64,000 bases of DNA from Maribacter stanieri (GTDB taxonomy: Bacteria; Bacteroidota; Bacteroidia; Flavobacteriales; Flavobacteriaceae). Of this stretch, positions 34,190 to 43,815 are shown one piece after another (within the stretch, counting starts at the first letter, position 1; each line of letters starts with the position of its first letter). The stretch is from assembly GCF_900112245.1 (NCBI RefSeq), contig NZ_FOYX01000002.1, positions 620,001-684,000 on the forward strand. The letters run 5' to 3'. The position numbers and the translations under genes were made by a program. Under the pieces are notes generated by a model. That model had not been told where the DNA came from. It made no database searches and saw only the letters and a program-made list of their open reading frames with translations.

Positions 34190-35911
34190 CTAAATATTTT
34201 GTGCCTTAAGTTGTTCAATTATATAATCAGATGCTCTCCATGAAAGTGCCATAATTGTCCAAGTACAGTTTTTATCTGCCTGAGATACAAAAACACCTGC
34301 ATCTACAATAAATACATTGTCTACATCATGTAACTGCTGAAACTTATTTGTAACCGATGTTTTAGGATCATCTCCCATTCTGGTCGTACCTACCTCATGA
34401 ATAATCTCTCCTGGTTTGTTCAATCCGTAATCTTTATCCTTTCCTGGCTTTTCTCCTAAATAGTGACCACCCATGTTATGAATAATCTCCTCAAAGGTAT
34501 CTTGCATATGCTTCGCCTGGTTTACTTCATATTCTGAATGCTTGTAGTTAAACTTCAAAACAGGTATACCAAATTGATCAACCGTTGTAGGGTCTATTTC
34601 ACAATAATTATCTTTATAGGCGATTGCTTCACCACGACCACCAAATCCTATTACAGACCCGTAGTATTTCTTTACATCATCACGTAAACTATCACCATAA
34701 CCTCCTGATTTTAATCCGAAGTATTGGTTCAAAGCATTTGGATCCCAACCAAAACCGTAGTTAGGCTGACTCATACCTCCCCAAACTTCAATATGATATC
34801 CTCTTGGGAAATTTAATTTAGAGTTATCGCCCCACCAAGGTGAGTAAACGTGCATACCACCTACACCATCTTCATTATAAGATGTCTTTCTATTCAATAA
34901 GCCTGGTATAACACCTGCAGCACCTGAACCTGTAGAATCATGTAAATATCTACCAACTAGGTTACTGCTGTTTCCTAAACCATTAGGGTGTTGCTTACTC
35001 TTAGAGTTTAAAAGTATACGTGCAGAGCTACATGCAGATGCTGCCAATACAACCACTTTACCTCTAAGTGTATATTCTTTTCTGTCTTCTTTGTTTATGT
35101 AAGAGACACCTGTTGCCTTACCTTCTTCATTAGTAAGAACCTCACGTACCATTGAATTTACAAACAATTTTACCTGGCCACCACTCTTTTGAGCTGGAAA
35201 AATCAAACAACTACCTGCTGAGAAATCGGCATATATTTGACAAGATCTGCCACATTGTCCACAATAGAAACAAACTCCACGATCTGCGTTAATTCTTTTG
35301 GTTAACATAGAAAGCCTACCCGGTATAACCGGTACGTTAGACTTCTTTGCTCCATTTATATAAAACAACTCGTGTAATCTCGGTTTCGGGGGAGGAAGAA
35401 AAAACCCATCAGGATCATTTTCTCTACCTTCATTGGTACCAAAAACACCAATTAACTTGTCTAATTTATCATAATAAGGTTTAACATCTTCATATCCTAT
35501 TGGCCAATCATCTCCGTGACCATCACGTGTTTTACCTTTAAAATCCTTTGGTCCGAAACGCAAAGAAATACGTCCCCAGTGGTTGGTTCGTCCTCCTAGC
35601 ATTCTTGCTCGCCACCACCTAAATTCAGTTCCCTCTGCATGTGTATATGGCTCTCCTTCAACTTCCCAATCTCCCCAAGACATGTCCCATTCGCCAAAAG
35701 CTCTATCTGTACCTGCTCCCCTACGTGGAGAATCATATGGCTGCTTTAATTGCGTCATGGTTTTTGGATCAGCTGGGTCAAAAAACGGACCCGCTTCAAC
35801 AACAGCTACATTTAAACCTGCATCTGCCAACTGCTTGGTAGCCATACCACCACCTGCTCCTGAACCTACGATGATAACATCAAAGATTTCTGAGGATTCT
35901 TTTATCTGCAT
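34190..35911 (-). CDS. GMC-family FAD oxidoreductase with Cys cluster
   Basis: A 573-residue flavoprotein. The FAD-binding GSGAGGG motif is at 17-23, the GMC signature segment follows (GGRTNHWGRIS), and the C-terminal HEVGTTRMG and active-site region (CTWTIMALSW) are present. A CxxCxxCxxxC cluster at Cys214, 217, 220 and 224 could bind an iron-sulfur cluster, as reported for some glucoside 3-dehydrogenases. No own signal is visible, so export probably depends on the Tat signal of the subunit 3 partner. Likely oxidises a sugar or glycoside (inference). Confidence 0.9.
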   Translation of the reverse strand: MQIKESSEIFDVIIVGSGAGGGMATKQLADAGLNVAVVEAGPFFDPADPKTMTQLKQPYDSPRRGAGTDRAFGEWDMSWGDWEVEGEPYTHAEGTEFRWWRARMLGGRTNHWGRISLRFGPKDFKGKTRDGHGDDWPIGYEDVKPYYDKLDKLIGVFGTNEGRENDPDGFFLPPPKPRLHELFYINGAKKSNVPVIPGRLSMLTKRINADRGVCFYCGQCGRSCQIYADFSAGSCLIFPAQKSGGQVKLFVNSMVREVLTNEEGKATGVSYINKEDRKEYTLRGKVVVLAASACSSARILLNSKSKQHPNGLGNSSNLVGRYLHDSTGSGAAGVIPGLLNRKTSYNEDGVGGMHVYSPWWGDNSKLNFPRGYHIEVWGGMSQPNYGFGWDPNALNQYFGLKSGGYGDSLRDDVKKYYGSVIGFGGRGEAIAYKDNYCEIDPTTVDQFGIPVLKFNYKHSEYEVNQAKHMQDTFEEIIHNMGGHYLGEKPGKDKDYGLNKPGEIIHEVGTTRMGDDPKTSVTNKFQQLHDVDNVFIVDAGVFVSQADKNCTWTIMALSWRASDYIIEQLKAQNI

Positions 35912-36040
35912 AATTTGAAATTAGTTATTGATTACAATTTAACTATTTAATAAAATAAGAACCCGTGTTTTTAGCTGAATAACCATAGTTACATGACGGG
36001 CGTATATTTTTAAAGCACATTAGTTCACTTTATGTATTTT

Positions 36041-37420
36041 TTACTCACTAATAAATGTAGATGCTGGTAAACCAACGGCATTGAACAACGTACTAATATC
36101 TGTACTTCGCCAAGCATATCTTACCGCTTTAGGATTCTTCACTTCTTTTGAGCTAACGATTACCGCTCCATTTTTAATTCTGGCCCTAGCGGCAAACCAC
36201 TGCCCTTTTTCATTTGAAATTTCAAAAAGGTTTAGTTTTTTCCCTTTATTATATAACCCATCAGCATGGTTGAAATTTATTATAATTTGATTTCCTGTAA
36301 TTTCTGAAGAGGCATATAACGGACCATAGACTTCTTGACCCTGCAGTAAATTATAATGATCTTTCAAAGCAATATTTGCCAAACGCAAACCAACATCTTG
36401 CTTATTTAAAGGGTGAATATCTTCTACTGTACAAATATCGCTTGTCATTGCCATCCCTGTATTTTTTAACGAAAGCGTTCTACGCTGTTGGTCTCTAACT
36501 ATACCTCCGCTAAACTCGTCACCATATTTAAATGGAGCTATTTGCACATAGTAAAATGGAAAATCATCTTGCCATGCCGTTCGCCAAGATGTAATCATAT
36601 TCGAAAAAAGTTTCTGATAATTTTCTGCATTGGCAGTGTTTGATTCGCCTTGATACCAAAGAGCACCGCCAATTTTAAATTTTGTTAAAGGAGCAATCAT
36701 ACCATTATATAATGAAGACCTTTCTACGGTCACCCATTTATTTGGCACTATTTTTTTATGCGATTCTACCAGTTCTGGATGCGCTTTAAATACAGATTCT
36801 GGTGTCCACACTTCTGCACTTGAAGCTCCCCATGCGTTATCTACTAACCCAATAGGTATATTCAATTCCTCTTGAACTCTTCTAGCAAAAAAATAGGCGA
36901 CCGCACTAAAATCTTGCATAGATTCTGGGGAACAGGTTACCCATGTTCCAGAAACATCTTCTTGTGGATATTTTGAGGTTCTTTTAGCTACAGAAAATAA
37001 GCGAATAGTTGGATAATTTGCATTGGCTATTTCCACATCTTTATTCGCAATTTTACTATTTGCACTCCACTCCATATTACTCTGTCCAGAACAAAGCCAC
37101 ACCTCACCTATCAACACATCTTTTAATGTAATTTCATTGGTTTTACCTTTAAAGAGTATTTGGAACGGTCCGCCTGCTTTTGGTGTTTCTACAGTAACCT
37201 TCCATTTGGCATTATTTCCTGTTTTTACAACTACCGTTGCATCGTTCCAACTTGTGTATATAGTAAATTCTTCATTTGGGTCTGCCCAACCATACAATAA
37301 TACATTGGTCTCTCTTTGTAAGACCATTTCATTAGAGAAAATTTTAGGTAGTGTAATTTCTGCTTTGGTGAGACCTGTTACTAAAAAACATAATAACATA
37401 ATAGAGATACGTAAATTCAT
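36041..37420 (-). CDS. Sialate O-acetylesterase-like (SGNH) protein
   Basis: A 459-residue exported esterase (signal peptide ending near LTKA-EITLP). The catalytic Ser114 lies in LCSGQSNMEWS, the second conserved motif is WYQGESN and the Asp/His motif is DIHPLNKQ. The family removes O-acetyl groups from sialic acids or plant glycans. It is flanked by the GMC operon and the Gfo/Idh gene, consistent with glycan processing. Confidence 0.9.
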   Translation of the reverse strand: MNLRISIMLLCFLVTGLTKAEITLPKIFSNEMVLQRETNVLLYGWADPNEEFTIYTSWNDATVVVKTGNNAKWKVTVETPKAGGPFQILFKGKTNEITLKDVLIGEVWLCSGQSNMEWSANSKIANKDVEIANANYPTIRLFSVAKRTSKYPQEDVSGTWVTCSPESMQDFSAVAYFFARRVQEELNIPIGLVDNAWGASSAEVWTPESVFKAHPELVESHKKIVPNKWVTVERSSLYNGMIAPLTKFKIGGALWYQGESNTANAENYQKLFSNMITSWRTAWQDDFPFYYVQIAPFKYGDEFSGGIVRDQQRRTLSLKNTGMAMTSDICTVEDIHPLNKQDVGLRLANIALKDHYNLLQGQEVYGPLYASSEITGNQIIINFNHADGLYNKGKKLNLFEISNEKGQWFAARARIKNGAVIVSSKEVKNPKAVRYAWRSTDISTLFNAVGLPASTFISE

Positions 37421-37564
37421 TGGATAGATACTAATTTTGATTTAAATATACCTAATAATGCATCACACTGACAAATTCTTAAACATTCAACATTATTTTT
37501 AAAGTAATCGTTATATTGACACCACTTTTTAAGATGTTCATAATCTATTAATATTCAACTTATC

Positions 37565-38938
37565 ATGCCCACTTCATCTACCACTTTTAAGCGCCGAAAT
37601 TTTATTAAGGTAGCATCAGCATCATTACTGCTAACAACATTTAATTCTTACGGGTTTGAATTTTTTGCCAATGAAAAGCCGAAAAAGGTAGCGCTTATAG
37701 GCACCGGGTGGTATGGCACCGGAGATTTAATGCGGCTTATACAAGTTGCAAATATTGAAGTTGTAGCACTTTGTGATGTTGATGATAATCAACTTAACAC
37801 TGCAGCACAACTAGTTTCTGAACGTCAAAAAAATAAAAAGAAACCTAAGCTCTATACTGATTATAGAATCATGCTAAAAAGCAATAGTCTAGATATTGTA
37901 CTTATTGGTACGCCAGATCATTGGCACGCATTAACGTGTATTGAAGCGTTAAAATCTGGAGCTCATGTTTATGTTCAAAAGCCTATAAGTGTTGATGTTA
38001 TGGAGGGTGAGGCTATGGTTGCCGCAGCCAGAAAATATGACAGGGTCGTACAAGTAGGAACACAACGAAAAAGTACACCGCACTTAATAGATGCTAAAAA
38101 GCAAATTATTGATACCGGTTTACTTGGTACCATTGGTCATGTTGATATGAGCTGCTATTACCACATGCGTGCCAATGGCAACCCACCTGTGCAAGAAGTA
38201 CCTGATTTTTTCAATTATGAAATGTGGACAGGACCTGCACCTATGAGACCTTACGATGGTCTACCCCATAAAAGATGGTGGCGTACGTTTAGAGAATATG
38301 GAAATGGAATTACGGGCGATATGTGTGTGCATATGTTAGATACCGTTCGTTGGATGTTAGGTTTGGGATGGCCAAAACGTATTAGTTCTGAAGGAGGAAT
38401 ATTTGTTCAAAAAGGTGGAAAATCTAATATATCAGATACGCAGTCCGCCGTTTTTGAATATGACGGACTTAACTGTAATTGGCAACATAGAACATGGGGA
38501 AACCCAGCTGACAACGAGTACCCTTGGGCTTTTAAAATTTATGGTTCTAATGGTGTGCTTAAAGGTGACGTTATGAAGGCTGAATTTACCCCCATAGATG
38601 GTAGCGAACCTATAAAATTTGAAGTGCTATACGAGAAAGAGAAATACCCTGAAGACTCATCTGAAAAAGATTTAGAATTACATGCGGCACCCGCTACACG
38701 TAGACATATGATAGATTTTTTAAATGCCATAAAAAACGGTACAAAACCAGTGGCAGATATTGAAGAGGGACATATTTCATCTGCTAGTTGCATTTTGGCC
38801 AATCTTTCAATGGATTTAAAAAGACCTTTGGTCTACGACCCAAAAAGCAGAACTGTTGTAAATGACCCTGAAGCCACTGCCCTATTACAGCGAAATTATC
38901 GTGGAGATTGGGAACATCCACACCCAGATACAGTTTAA
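37565..38938 (+). CDS. Gfo/Idh/MocA-family oxidoreductase with Tat-like signal
   Basis: A 457-residue NAD(P)-dependent oxidoreductase with a twin-arginine-like N-terminus (KRRNFIKVASASLLL). The Rossmann motif is GTGWYGTGD, the family motif appears as VQKPISV (Gln in place of the usual Glu), and a conserved CVHMLDTVRW segment contains the likely catalytic His. Exported members with tight cofactor are found in glycan clusters. It converges on the LacI gene with only 1 bp between the stops. Confidence 0.88.
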   Translation: MPTSSTTFKRRNFIKVASASLLLTTFNSYGFEFFANEKPKKVALIGTGWYGTGDLMRLIQVANIEVVALCDVDDNQLNTAAQLVSERQKNKKKPKLYTDYRIMLKSNSLDIVLIGTPDHWHALTCIEALKSGAHVYVQKPISVDVMEGEAMVAAARKYDRVVQVGTQRKSTPHLIDAKKQIIDTGLLGTIGHVDMSCYYHMRANGNPPVQEVPDFFNYEMWTGPAPMRPYDGLPHKRWWRTFREYGNGITGDMCVHMLDTVRWMLGLGWPKRISSEGGIFVQKGGKSNISDTQSAVFEYDGLNCNWQHRTWGNPADNEYPWAFKIYGSNGVLKGDVMKAEFTPIDGSEPIKFEVLYEKEKYPEDSSEKDLELHAAPATRRHMIDFLNAIKNGTKPVADIEEGHISSASCILANLSMDLKRPLVYDPKSRTVVNDPEATALLQRNYRGDWEHPHPDTV

Positions 38939-38939
38939 A

Positions 38940-39956
38940 TTACTGTAGTTTTTTAGTAGAATCCCTAACCAATAAACTTGTTTTTACAATCTTGGTCTGG
39001 TAAGGTAAACTTGGGTCTTTTATTCTATTAATCAATAGTTTAGCTGTAAGCTCACCTATATATTTACCATGCTGGCTTACCATGGTCAATGATGGCGTTA
39101 CGTATTTTGATAACTGCCCATTGGTGAAACCAATTATTGAAATATCGTTTGGCACATTATATCCTCTTGCTTTCACTACTTCCAAAACTTGTACGGCAAT
39201 TAATTCATCGATACCTATAATACCATCAATGGTTTTATAATTCAGTAAAAACGACATTAATAGATCTAAATCATCCTTAACTGTAAGATTAATAATCAAT
39301 TTAGGATCAAAAGGCATCTCAAATTCTTCTAGCGCTTTCTTATAGCCTAAAAGCCTTAATTTCCCTACACTAGAACTAGATATAGGGTTAACTACCGCTA
39401 TATTTTTACAGCCAATATTAATTAGGTGTTTGGTGATTTTATATCCTGCCTCAAGATCATCTACTACAACTTTATCGCATTGTACGTTGTCTGAAACCCT
39501 ATCAAAAAGAACTACGGGAATATCGTTATTAATAACATCTATTAAAGCATCGTGTTTGTCTTCATTCTGACTTTCTTCTGCCAATGACATAATAACCCCA
39601 TCAACAGTTCCTGCATCAAAAAATTCAAGCGTTTTTGTTTCTTTTGCTTTAGATTCGTTACTAATACAGCTAATGATATTATAGCCACTTTCATTGGCTA
39701 CTTTCTCTATACCATACAGTACTTGGACAAAGAAGTAATTTAATATATTAGGCACAACCACACCAATAGTTTTGGTGCTTCTATTCAATAAATTAAGAGC
39801 AAGTCTATTAGGCTTATAGTGCTTTTCTTTTGCGTATGCCTGTATCTTAAGCTTAAGGTCACTACTAATTTCATGACTATCATTAATCGCTTTAGAAACG
39901 GTTGAAATAGACACCTTAAAATGACCGGCAATATCCTTTAGAGTTACTTTTTTCAT
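38940..39956 (-). CDS. LacI-family transcriptional regulator
   Basis: A 338-residue regulator. The N-terminal LacI helix-turn-helix is VTLKDIAGHFKVSISTVSKAIND with the hinge segment HYKPNRLALNL; the rest is a periplasmic-binding-like sugar-sensing domain (DGVIMSLAEE, PVVLFDRVS, IIGFTNGQLSKYVTPSLTMVSQ). It probably controls xylA/xylB on the same strand upstream of it, and possibly the Gfo/Idh gene. Confidence 0.92.
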   Translation of the reverse strand: MKKVTLKDIAGHFKVSISTVSKAINDSHEISSDLKLKIQAYAKEKHYKPNRLALNLLNRSTKTIGVVVPNILNYFFVQVLYGIEKVANESGYNIISCISNESKAKETKTLEFFDAGTVDGVIMSLAEESQNEDKHDALIDVINNDIPVVLFDRVSDNVQCDKVVVDDLEAGYKITKHLINIGCKNIAVVNPISSSSVGKLRLLGYKKALEEFEMPFDPKLIINLTVKDDLDLLMSFLLNYKTIDGIIGIDELIAVQVLEVVKARGYNVPNDISIIGFTNGQLSKYVTPSLTMVSQHGKYIGELTAKLLINRIKDPSLPYQTKIVKTSLLVRDSTKKLQ

Positions 39957-40016
39957 AATTTATAACTACAAAAGAACAGATTTAAATTGACACTTTAAAT
40001 TATTGGTTAAAGCAAA

Positions 40017-40044
40017 CTGTCCCTAATGGAAAACCAAGGGACAG
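40017..40044 (-). terminator. Hairpin terminator after xylA
   Basis: CTGTCCCT and AGGGACAG form an 8-bp stem with a 12-base loop; on the minus strand it is followed by TTTGCTTT. It lies between xylA and lacI. Confidence 0.6.
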
Positions 40045-40113
40045 ATTACTTCATATTATATTAATATTATTACCCAAATTTCAACTATTTAAAATAGTCT
40101 TAGGGTTGTAAAT

Positions 40114-41430
40114 TTATATGTATTGGTTAATGATATTCTCAAACAATTCTTGCTTACCACTCTGTAATTCCAACTCACCATTTTCTTTGGCTATGTTGTA
40201 AAGATCCTTCATATCTAATTTACCATTTTCGAAATCTTTTCCTTTACCTGAGTCAAAAGAACTATATCTGTTTTCGCGTAGTTTATTGTAAGAAGAAGAC
40301 GAAATAATTTTATCTGCTGTAATCAAAGCTCTAGCAAAAGTATCTGCCCCACCAATGTGTGCATGAAATACATCTTCTAAATCTGTACTGTTTCTTCTTA
40401 TTTTAGCATCAAAATTAACACCACCACCTTGTAAACCTCCAGCAGCTAAGAATACTAACATAGCCTCTGTTGTTTCTTGAATGTTATTTGGAAACTGATC
40501 TGTATCCCATCCATTCTGGTAATCTCCTCTATTAGCATCCATACTACCTAACATACCTGCTTTAGCAGCTACAGCAATCTCATGCTGAAAAGTATGTTGT
40601 GCCAAAGTTGCATGATTTACCTCAATGTTCATTTTAAAATCGTTTTCTAAACCGTACTCTTTTAAGAAACCGATTGCAGTAGCACAATCAAAATCATACT
40701 GATGCTTCATAGGTTCCATTGGTTTTGGCTCTATGAAGAAGTTTCCTTTAAACCCTTGGCTACGTGCATAATCTCTTGCCATGGTTAAAAACTGACCCAA
40801 ATGATCAACCTCACGACCTAAATCTGTATTCAATAAAGACATATAACCTTCTCTACCACCCCAGAATACATAGTTTTCACCACCTAAAGCTATGGTAGCG
40901 TCTAAAGCCAATTTAATTTGACCACCTGCTCTTGCCAAAACATTAAAATCTGGATTGGTTGCGGCACCGTTCATGTATCTTGGATTTGAGAAACAGTTAG
41001 CTGTACCCCAAAGTAATTTCTTACCAGACTCTTGTTGTTTAACCTTCAAGTAATCTGTAATTGTTGCCAATCTCTTTTCTGACTCTGCAAAAGTTGAACC
41101 TTCTTGAATTAAATCGAAATCATGAAAACAGTAGTAATCAAATCCTATTTTATCAAAAAATTCAAACGCTGCATCTGCCTTATCTTTAGCAGCTTGTATA
41201 GCATCTGATGATTTATCCCACTCAAAGCTTTGTGTTCCAGGACCAAATGGATCTGAACCTTGACCACAGAATGTGTGCCAGTACGCAGTTGAAAATTTAA
41301 AATGATCTTTCATGGTCTTACCAGCCACTACCTGATCAGGATTGTAATATTTAAAGGCCATAGGATTATCTGATTCCTTTCCTTCAAATTTAATTTTGTC
41401 TATTCCTTTAAAATATTCCTTGTTTGCCAT
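40114..41430 (-). CDS. xylA: Xylose isomerase
   Basis: A 438-residue cytosolic TIM-barrel enzyme converting D-xylose to D-xylulose. Family motifs are clear: FCFHDFD-type catalytic His (YYCFHDFDL), FWGGREGY, KPMEPMKHQYD, EVNHATLA and SMDANRGD with the metal ligands. Length is that of group II xylose isomerases. It starts 10 bp after xylB ends, so the two are an operon. Confidence 0.97.
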   Translation of the reverse strand: MANKEYFKGIDKIKFEGKESDNPMAFKYYNPDQVVAGKTMKDHFKFSTAYWHTFCGQGSDPFGPGTQSFEWDKSSDAIQAAKDKADAAFEFFDKIGFDYYCFHDFDLIQEGSTFAESEKRLATITDYLKVKQQESGKKLLWGTANCFSNPRYMNGAATNPDFNVLARAGGQIKLALDATIALGGENYVFWGGREGYMSLLNTDLGREVDHLGQFLTMARDYARSQGFKGNFFIEPKPMEPMKHQYDFDCATAIGFLKEYGLENDFKMNIEVNHATLAQHTFQHEIAVAAKAGMLGSMDANRGDYQNGWDTDQFPNNIQETTEAMLVFLAAGGLQGGGVNFDAKIRRNSTDLEDVFHAHIGGADTFARALITADKIISSSSYNKLRENRYSSFDSGKGKDFENGKLDMKDLYNIAKENGELELQSGKQELFENIINQYI

Positions 41431-41440
41431 TATATTGATT

Positions 41441-42928
41441 TTATAAGTTGTTTAAAATTAATTCCAATTCATTTTTCCAAATTGCATATGCATCTTGGTA
41501 TCCTTTTTTATCTTTTTTAGGGCTGAAGGTCATTACATAATCGTTATCCAATATTGCCTTACCGAAAGCTTCAAAATCGCCCTTATGTAAATTTGCCGCT
41601 CTTGCCGCTCCAATTGCCCCAGTGGTATCATAAATCTCAATATCATACCCTATTAAAGTTGCAACTGTATTCGAGAAGATTTCTGAACGAAAAAGGTTGT
41701 CGTTCCCTGCACGCATTACATTTACTTTTATACCGTCAGACTCCATAATTTCCATGCCATAAACAAAAGAAAATGCAATACCTTCTAATGCTGCCCTACA
41801 CATATGACCTTTACCATGATTATTTAAATTAAGGTTTACGATACGAGTACCGACTTCCTTGTTTTTAAGCATTCTTTCCGCTCCGTTTCCAAAAGGAATC
41901 ATGGTTACACCATCCGAACCTATTGGTACTTCATTCGCCAACGTATTCATCTCTTCGTAAGATTCAACATTAAGATTATTCAACAACCATCTGTATTGAA
42001 TACCAGCTCCGTTAATACAAAGTAATTTCCCTATTCTTGCTGGTTTTCCTGGAGAATAATTTACATGCGCAAAGTTGTTTACACGAGAGCTTTCTTTTAC
42101 TGAAAGATTATCTGTTACGGCATACACAACCCCAGATGTACCACCAGTTGCCGCAACTTCACCAGGATTAAAAACATTTAAGGTCAAGGCATTGTTAGGT
42201 TGGTCTCCTGCTCTATATAAAATAGGTGTACCAATAGAAAGTCCGCTTTCTGTAGCTCCTTTATCATTGACCTGAGATTGTACTGAAAACGTATCTACAA
42301 TATCAGGAATCATATTTTTATCCAACCAATAATGTTCTAAAACGATATCAGCAACAGCATCTTCTTTGAAATCCCAAAAAATACCTTCAGATAAACCAGA
42401 AACCGTAGTATTTACTACACCAGACAACTTATAGGCGATGTAATCACCAGGAAGCATCATCTTATAAATCTGTGAGTATATTTCGGGCTCGTTTTCTTTT
42501 ACCCATTTTAACTTTGAAGCCGTAAAGTTTGATGGTGAATTTAGAAGATGTGTATCGCAAGTTTCAGCACCTATTTCTTCATAAGCATTCTGACCTATTG
42601 TTACTGCTCTACTATCGCACCAAATTATAGATTTTCTTAAAGGATTACCTTCTTTATCAATAAGCACTAGACCGTGCATTTGATATGATATACCGATACC
42701 AGAAATATCGGTTTTATTAATAGAATTCTGTACACATAATTTATCGATACCACTACACACGTAGCGCCACCAATCTTCTGGACTCTGTTCTGCCCAGCCG
42801 TTTTTTACAGCTTCCATAGACATTTCTGTCTCAGGTTCCGTAACAACTCCTACACTCTTACCGGTAGAAGCATTTACTAGAGCAATTTTAATAGATGAAC
42901 TTCCTATATCTAATCCTAAATGGTACAT
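41441..42928 (-). CDS. xylB: Xylulokinase
   Basis: A 495-residue FGGY carbohydrate kinase phosphorylating D-xylulose. The N-terminal phosphate-1 motif is GLDIGSSSIK, QMHGLVL contains the substrate-binding region, and GGTSGVVYAV and the adenosine motif follow. First gene of the xylB-xylA operon, with a perfect -7 element (42966-42973) and a palindrome (43005-43018) upstream. Confidence 0.95.
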   Translation of the reverse strand: MYHLGLDIGSSSIKIALVNASTGKSVGVVTEPETEMSMEAVKNGWAEQSPEDWWRYVCSGIDKLCVQNSINKTDISGIGISYQMHGLVLIDKEGNPLRKSIIWCDSRAVTIGQNAYEEIGAETCDTHLLNSPSNFTASKLKWVKENEPEIYSQIYKMMLPGDYIAYKLSGVVNTTVSGLSEGIFWDFKEDAVADIVLEHYWLDKNMIPDIVDTFSVQSQVNDKGATESGLSIGTPILYRAGDQPNNALTLNVFNPGEVAATGGTSGVVYAVTDNLSVKESSRVNNFAHVNYSPGKPARIGKLLCINGAGIQYRWLLNNLNVESYEEMNTLANEVPIGSDGVTMIPFGNGAERMLKNKEVGTRIVNLNLNNHGKGHMCRAALEGIAFSFVYGMEIMESDGIKVNVMRAGNDNLFRSEIFSNTVATLIGYDIEIYDTTGAIGAARAANLHKGDFEAFGKAILDNDYVMTFSPKKDKKGYQDAYAIWKNELELILNNL

Positions 42929-42965
42929 AAATAGTATAAATTGGTTTTCCTGTAATAAGTTAAAC

Positions 42966-43018
42966 CAAAAATAGCTACTATACCATGCAATCGATATTTA
43001 CCGTACGAAAATTATCGT
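42966..43018 (-). promoter_or_regulatory. xylB promoter -7 element and candidate LacI-type operator
   Basis: On the minus strand 42973-42966 reads TATTTTTG, a perfect TAnnTTTG -7 element about 38 bp upstream of xylB. Upstream of it, ACGAAAATTATCGT (43005-43018) is a 14-bp palindrome with one mismatched pair, suitable in size for a LacI-family protein. Binding by the nearby LacI regulator is inference. Confidence 0.45.
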
Positions 43019-43164
43019 AAACGCATTTCTTCTATAAATTTACAAACAACAAACAATTACTTCAATTAACTGAATATCAATTAATTACATATTAAATATA
43101 TTAATCAATATTTCCGAAAAGGTTTTCGCATTACCTGCTGTATAACAAACTACAACCCTTCAAT

Positions 43165-43815
43165 TTAATATTCTTCAAGTTGATTTTGAAGTTGTTCTAA
43201 TTTAGAAAGTGCCTCAGATTTAGAGTTTACATCTAGTTTTAAATAGATATTCTGAATGTGAAAATTTACGGCACTTGGGGTTACAAATAACTTTTGTGCA
43301 ATCATCTTATAAGTAGCTCCTTGACATAAAAAATCTACAATTTGATTTTCTCGTTCAGAGAAAAATGCGAATGTCTTTTTATGAAAGTTGCTAATAATTT
43401 TCTTTACAATATCATTACTCATCGCAGCGCCTTCTTTTTCCATACTACGCAAAGCATGCTCTAGTTTGTCTAAAGTCAAAGGTTTTGTCAAATAGCCATT
43501 TGCTCCTTTCTTGAAAGCATTTTTAATAATGTCGAAATCATTGATTTCACTGAACATTATAATTTTTACTTCCCAGTCTTTCTTTTTAAAGAGCTTGATA
43601 GCATCTACACCGTTCATGTCATCTAAATCTATTTCAGAAAGTACAATATGCGGTTTTGTAAACTTGAAATCTTTTATAGCATCTTTAGCAGAAGTATAGC
43701 TACCTACCACTTCATATCCTTCGATATCTTCAAAGTGATTTTTATATACAGAATGTAACGATGTATCTTTTTCTAATAGTATTATTCTAATGTTTGAATT
43801 TTTCATAATCTCCAT
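43165..43815 (-). CDS. LuxR-type response regulator with non-canonical receiver
   Basis: A 216-residue protein with an N-terminal receiver domain (about 8-125) and a C-terminal LuxR/FixJ helix-turn-helix (about 150-210, SERENQIVDFLCQGATYKMIAQKLFVTPSAVNFHIQNIYLKL region). In the receiver the phospho-acceptor Asp is replaced by Glu61 (IVLSEIDLDDMNG), while the Lys in YLTKPLT and the Ser in MFSEIND are kept. It is an orphan with no kinase adjacent. It may act independently of phosphorylation. A second possible start is the Met at residue 4. Confidence 0.88.
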   Translation of the reverse strand: MEIMKNSNIRIILLEKDTSLHSVYKNHFEDIEGYEVVGSYTSAKDAIKDFKFTKPHIVLSEIDLDDMNGVDAIKLFKKKDWEVKIIMFSEINDFDIIKNAFKKGANGYLTKPLTLDKLEHALRSMEKEGAAMSNDIVKKIISNFHKKTFAFFSERENQIVDFLCQGATYKMIAQKLFVTPSAVNFHIQNIYLKLDVNSKSEALSKLEQLQNQLEEY

